Assembly (NCBI GenBank): GCA_005888635.1 | Contig: VBAW01000018.1 | Location: forward strand, 30,526 to 94,525 | Direction: 5' to 3' | Length of the DNA: 64,000 bases | Origin: Candidatus Bathyarchaeota archaeon | GTDB taxonomy: Archaea; Thermoproteota; Bathyarchaeia; 40CM-2-53-6 | Shown here: piece by piece, positions 63,003 through 64,000 of the stretch | Layout of the letters: every line of letters starts with the position of its first letter | How positions within the stretch are numbered: the first letter of the stretch is position 1 | The notes under the pieces: generated by a model | The model's database searches: none | Told to the model about the DNA's origin: nothing | Seen by the model: only the letters and a program-made list of their open reading frames with translations | Program-made: the position numbers and the translations under genes

Positions 63003-64000
63003 ATGCTAACAAAGGCTGACCTAGCAAAGTACCCCTTTCTCTCGGAAGCCTCCGAATACGTGCGAGAGCTAGGATTCTCTATAGAGGAACTATCGGCGCC
63101 AGAGTTCTCCCAAGTACTGGATCGAGCCGAGGGACGGCTAGAGGAAGCCCTTTCAAAGGGCAGAGTCTCGGGAAATATCACAAACGAGAACGCGGAAATA
63201 CTCTCTTTCCCTGTTTCAAACCTAATCCTAAGTCTTGTCGGAGAGGAAAGAGCTCGTAGAAGGTTCGCTCTGGCCGAATCGAAGAGAGCCTACGAACTAC
63301 TGAGACAGGAAGAGCCCGAAAAATTAGAGTACATAGCCTCCACAACTTTCATGTGGAAACTTAAGCGGCTCGATGTCAAGCTGGGGAAGAGATTCTACGA
63401 TTTCGCCCTTAGCCTACCGAACTTCCTTCATAACTCCGTCCATCTCCGAGAACCACGCTGGAATCTACCCAACAGAGTCCTAGACCACGGGTTTGTCTAC
63501 ATTACACGCGACGAGGCAGCCCGCCTGATCGAGGAAGAAGTGAGAACGAAAATTCTGGAAAGGTCAGGCCGGACCCCTTACGAGGTACCAAAACTCTTGG
63601 GATCTAGGGTGGAGAGGGCAAGAGGCCTTGTCGTCAAATGGCTGGGCGTACCGACGAAATATGAACTTCCAAGGGTACCTCTGCCCGAGGCTATGCCGCC
63701 CTGCGTCCGTCACCTAATAGATAGTCTCGACGAGGGAAAGAACGTTCAGCACATGGGCAGGTTCACACTAGCCTCCTTCCTTCTCAATATCGGAACAGGA
63801 GAAGAAGACGTTGTCAGATTGTTCAAGCCGGCAACGGACTTTTCAGAGAGAATGACTCGCTACCAGGTCGAACACATCGGCGGAAAACGGGGAGGCCGGA
63901 CCAAATATACCTGTCCTATGTGCACCACACTAAAGACCCACGGTGTCTGCTACAAACCAGATGAGATCTGTGAAACAATCAGGAACCCCCTCAGCTACTA
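63003..64000 (+). CDS. priL: DNA primase large subunit PriL (cut by window end)
   Basis: 332 residues are visible; the gene runs past 64000. It is the regulatory subunit of the archaeal/eukaryotic primase and carries a 4Fe-4S cluster. Ligand cysteines are visible in 'MPPCVRHLIDSL', 'KYTCPMCTTLKTHGVCYKP'. The N-terminal helical domain and 'RWNLPNRVLDHGFVYITRDE' are typical. The link with PCNA and TFS is common in archaea. The end of the C-terminal domain is missing only because the window stops. Confidence 0.95.
   Translation, partial: MLTKADLAKYPFLSEASEYVRELGFSIEELSAPEFSQVLDRAEGRLEEALSKGRVSGNITNENAEILSFPVSNLILSLVGEERARRRFALAESKRAYELLRQEEPEKLEYIASTTFMWKLKRLDVKLGKRFYDFALSLPNFLHNSVHLREPRWNLPNRVLDHGFVYITRDEAARLIEEEVRTKILERSGRTPYEVPKLLGSRVERARGLVVKWLGVPTKYELPRVPLPEAMPPCVRHLIDSLDEGKNVQHMGRFTLASFLLNIGTGEEDVVRLFKPATDFSERMTRYQVEHIGGKRGGRTKYTCPMCTTLKTHGVCYKPDEICETIRNPLSY

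Noticed and set aside
1-64000. tRNA, rRNA or CRISPR array
   Set aside because: I looked for T-arm sequences, long repeats with regular spacing and rRNA-like stretches and found none; short tRNA genes with introns could still be missed by eye.

Overview
The window is archaeal. It encodes RNA polymerase subunit Rpo11, exosome subunit Csl4, transcription factor S, one PCNA and the large subunit of an archaeal/eukaryotic-type primase. It also carries a DRG-type GTPase, PurS/PurQ/PurL as separate subunits, and AT-rich TATA-like boxes 25-40 bases before many starts. Base composition is balanced and start codons are mixed (ATG, GTG, TTG and, I argue, some CTG). Gene content fits the TACK superphylum, most likely the Nitrososphaerota/Bathyarchaeia neighbourhood, but no rRNA is present to settle this. 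Heme O synthase, MsrB, a UbiE-type methyltransferase and F420/FMN split-barrel proteins suggest contact with oxygen and a quinone-based respiratory chain.

Layout. 57-9053 (minus strand) is a purine operon: methyltransferase, purS, purQ, three tiny membrane proteins, purL, purF, purD, a HIT protein and a nucleotidyltransferase. The three membrane proteins sit between purQ and purL and are translationally coupled by 4-base overlaps. 9144-18400 is mixed accessory DNA: a second nucleotidyltransferase, a GHKL ATPase, a split-barrel oxidoreductase, a PP2C phosphatase, a GNAT, a VOC protein and secreted proteins. Two of the secreted proteins share promoter and leader. 18552-28065 holds a rhomboid protease, a DEDD exonuclease, a MacB-like ABC exporter, purH split into two genes, heme O synthase, a GMP-synthase-like amidotransferase and a class V aminotransferase.

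28216-40282 is the most unusual part. Two tandem, very large, Cys-rich family-5 solute-binding proteins flank one DppB-like permease, and their motifs appear in circularly permuted order. Next come a membrane-anchored protein with a caspase/CHAT-like His-Cys pattern, a DRG GTPase and a cohesin-like surface protein. 40417-51274 contains a decayed aspartokinase ACT domain, an HtpX protease carrying an EF-hand loop, an FTR1-like permease, a lone TnpB, GcvH, an Lhr helicase and a second solitary DNA methyltransferase. 51482-57555 has a zinc-finger membrane protein, a secreted subtilase, a metallo-hydrolase, a split-barrel protein, MsrB, and a non-coding stretch with two diverged copies of a structured ~167-base element.

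57834-64000 is a compact information-processing operon: coiled-coil protein, SPFH/zinc-ribbon protein, csl4, rpo11, HAD phosphatase, RNase III-like protein, DUF99 protein, TFS, PCNA and priL (cut by the window end). Most junctions are 4-base overlaps or very short gaps. I saw no rRNA, tRNA or CRISPR array.
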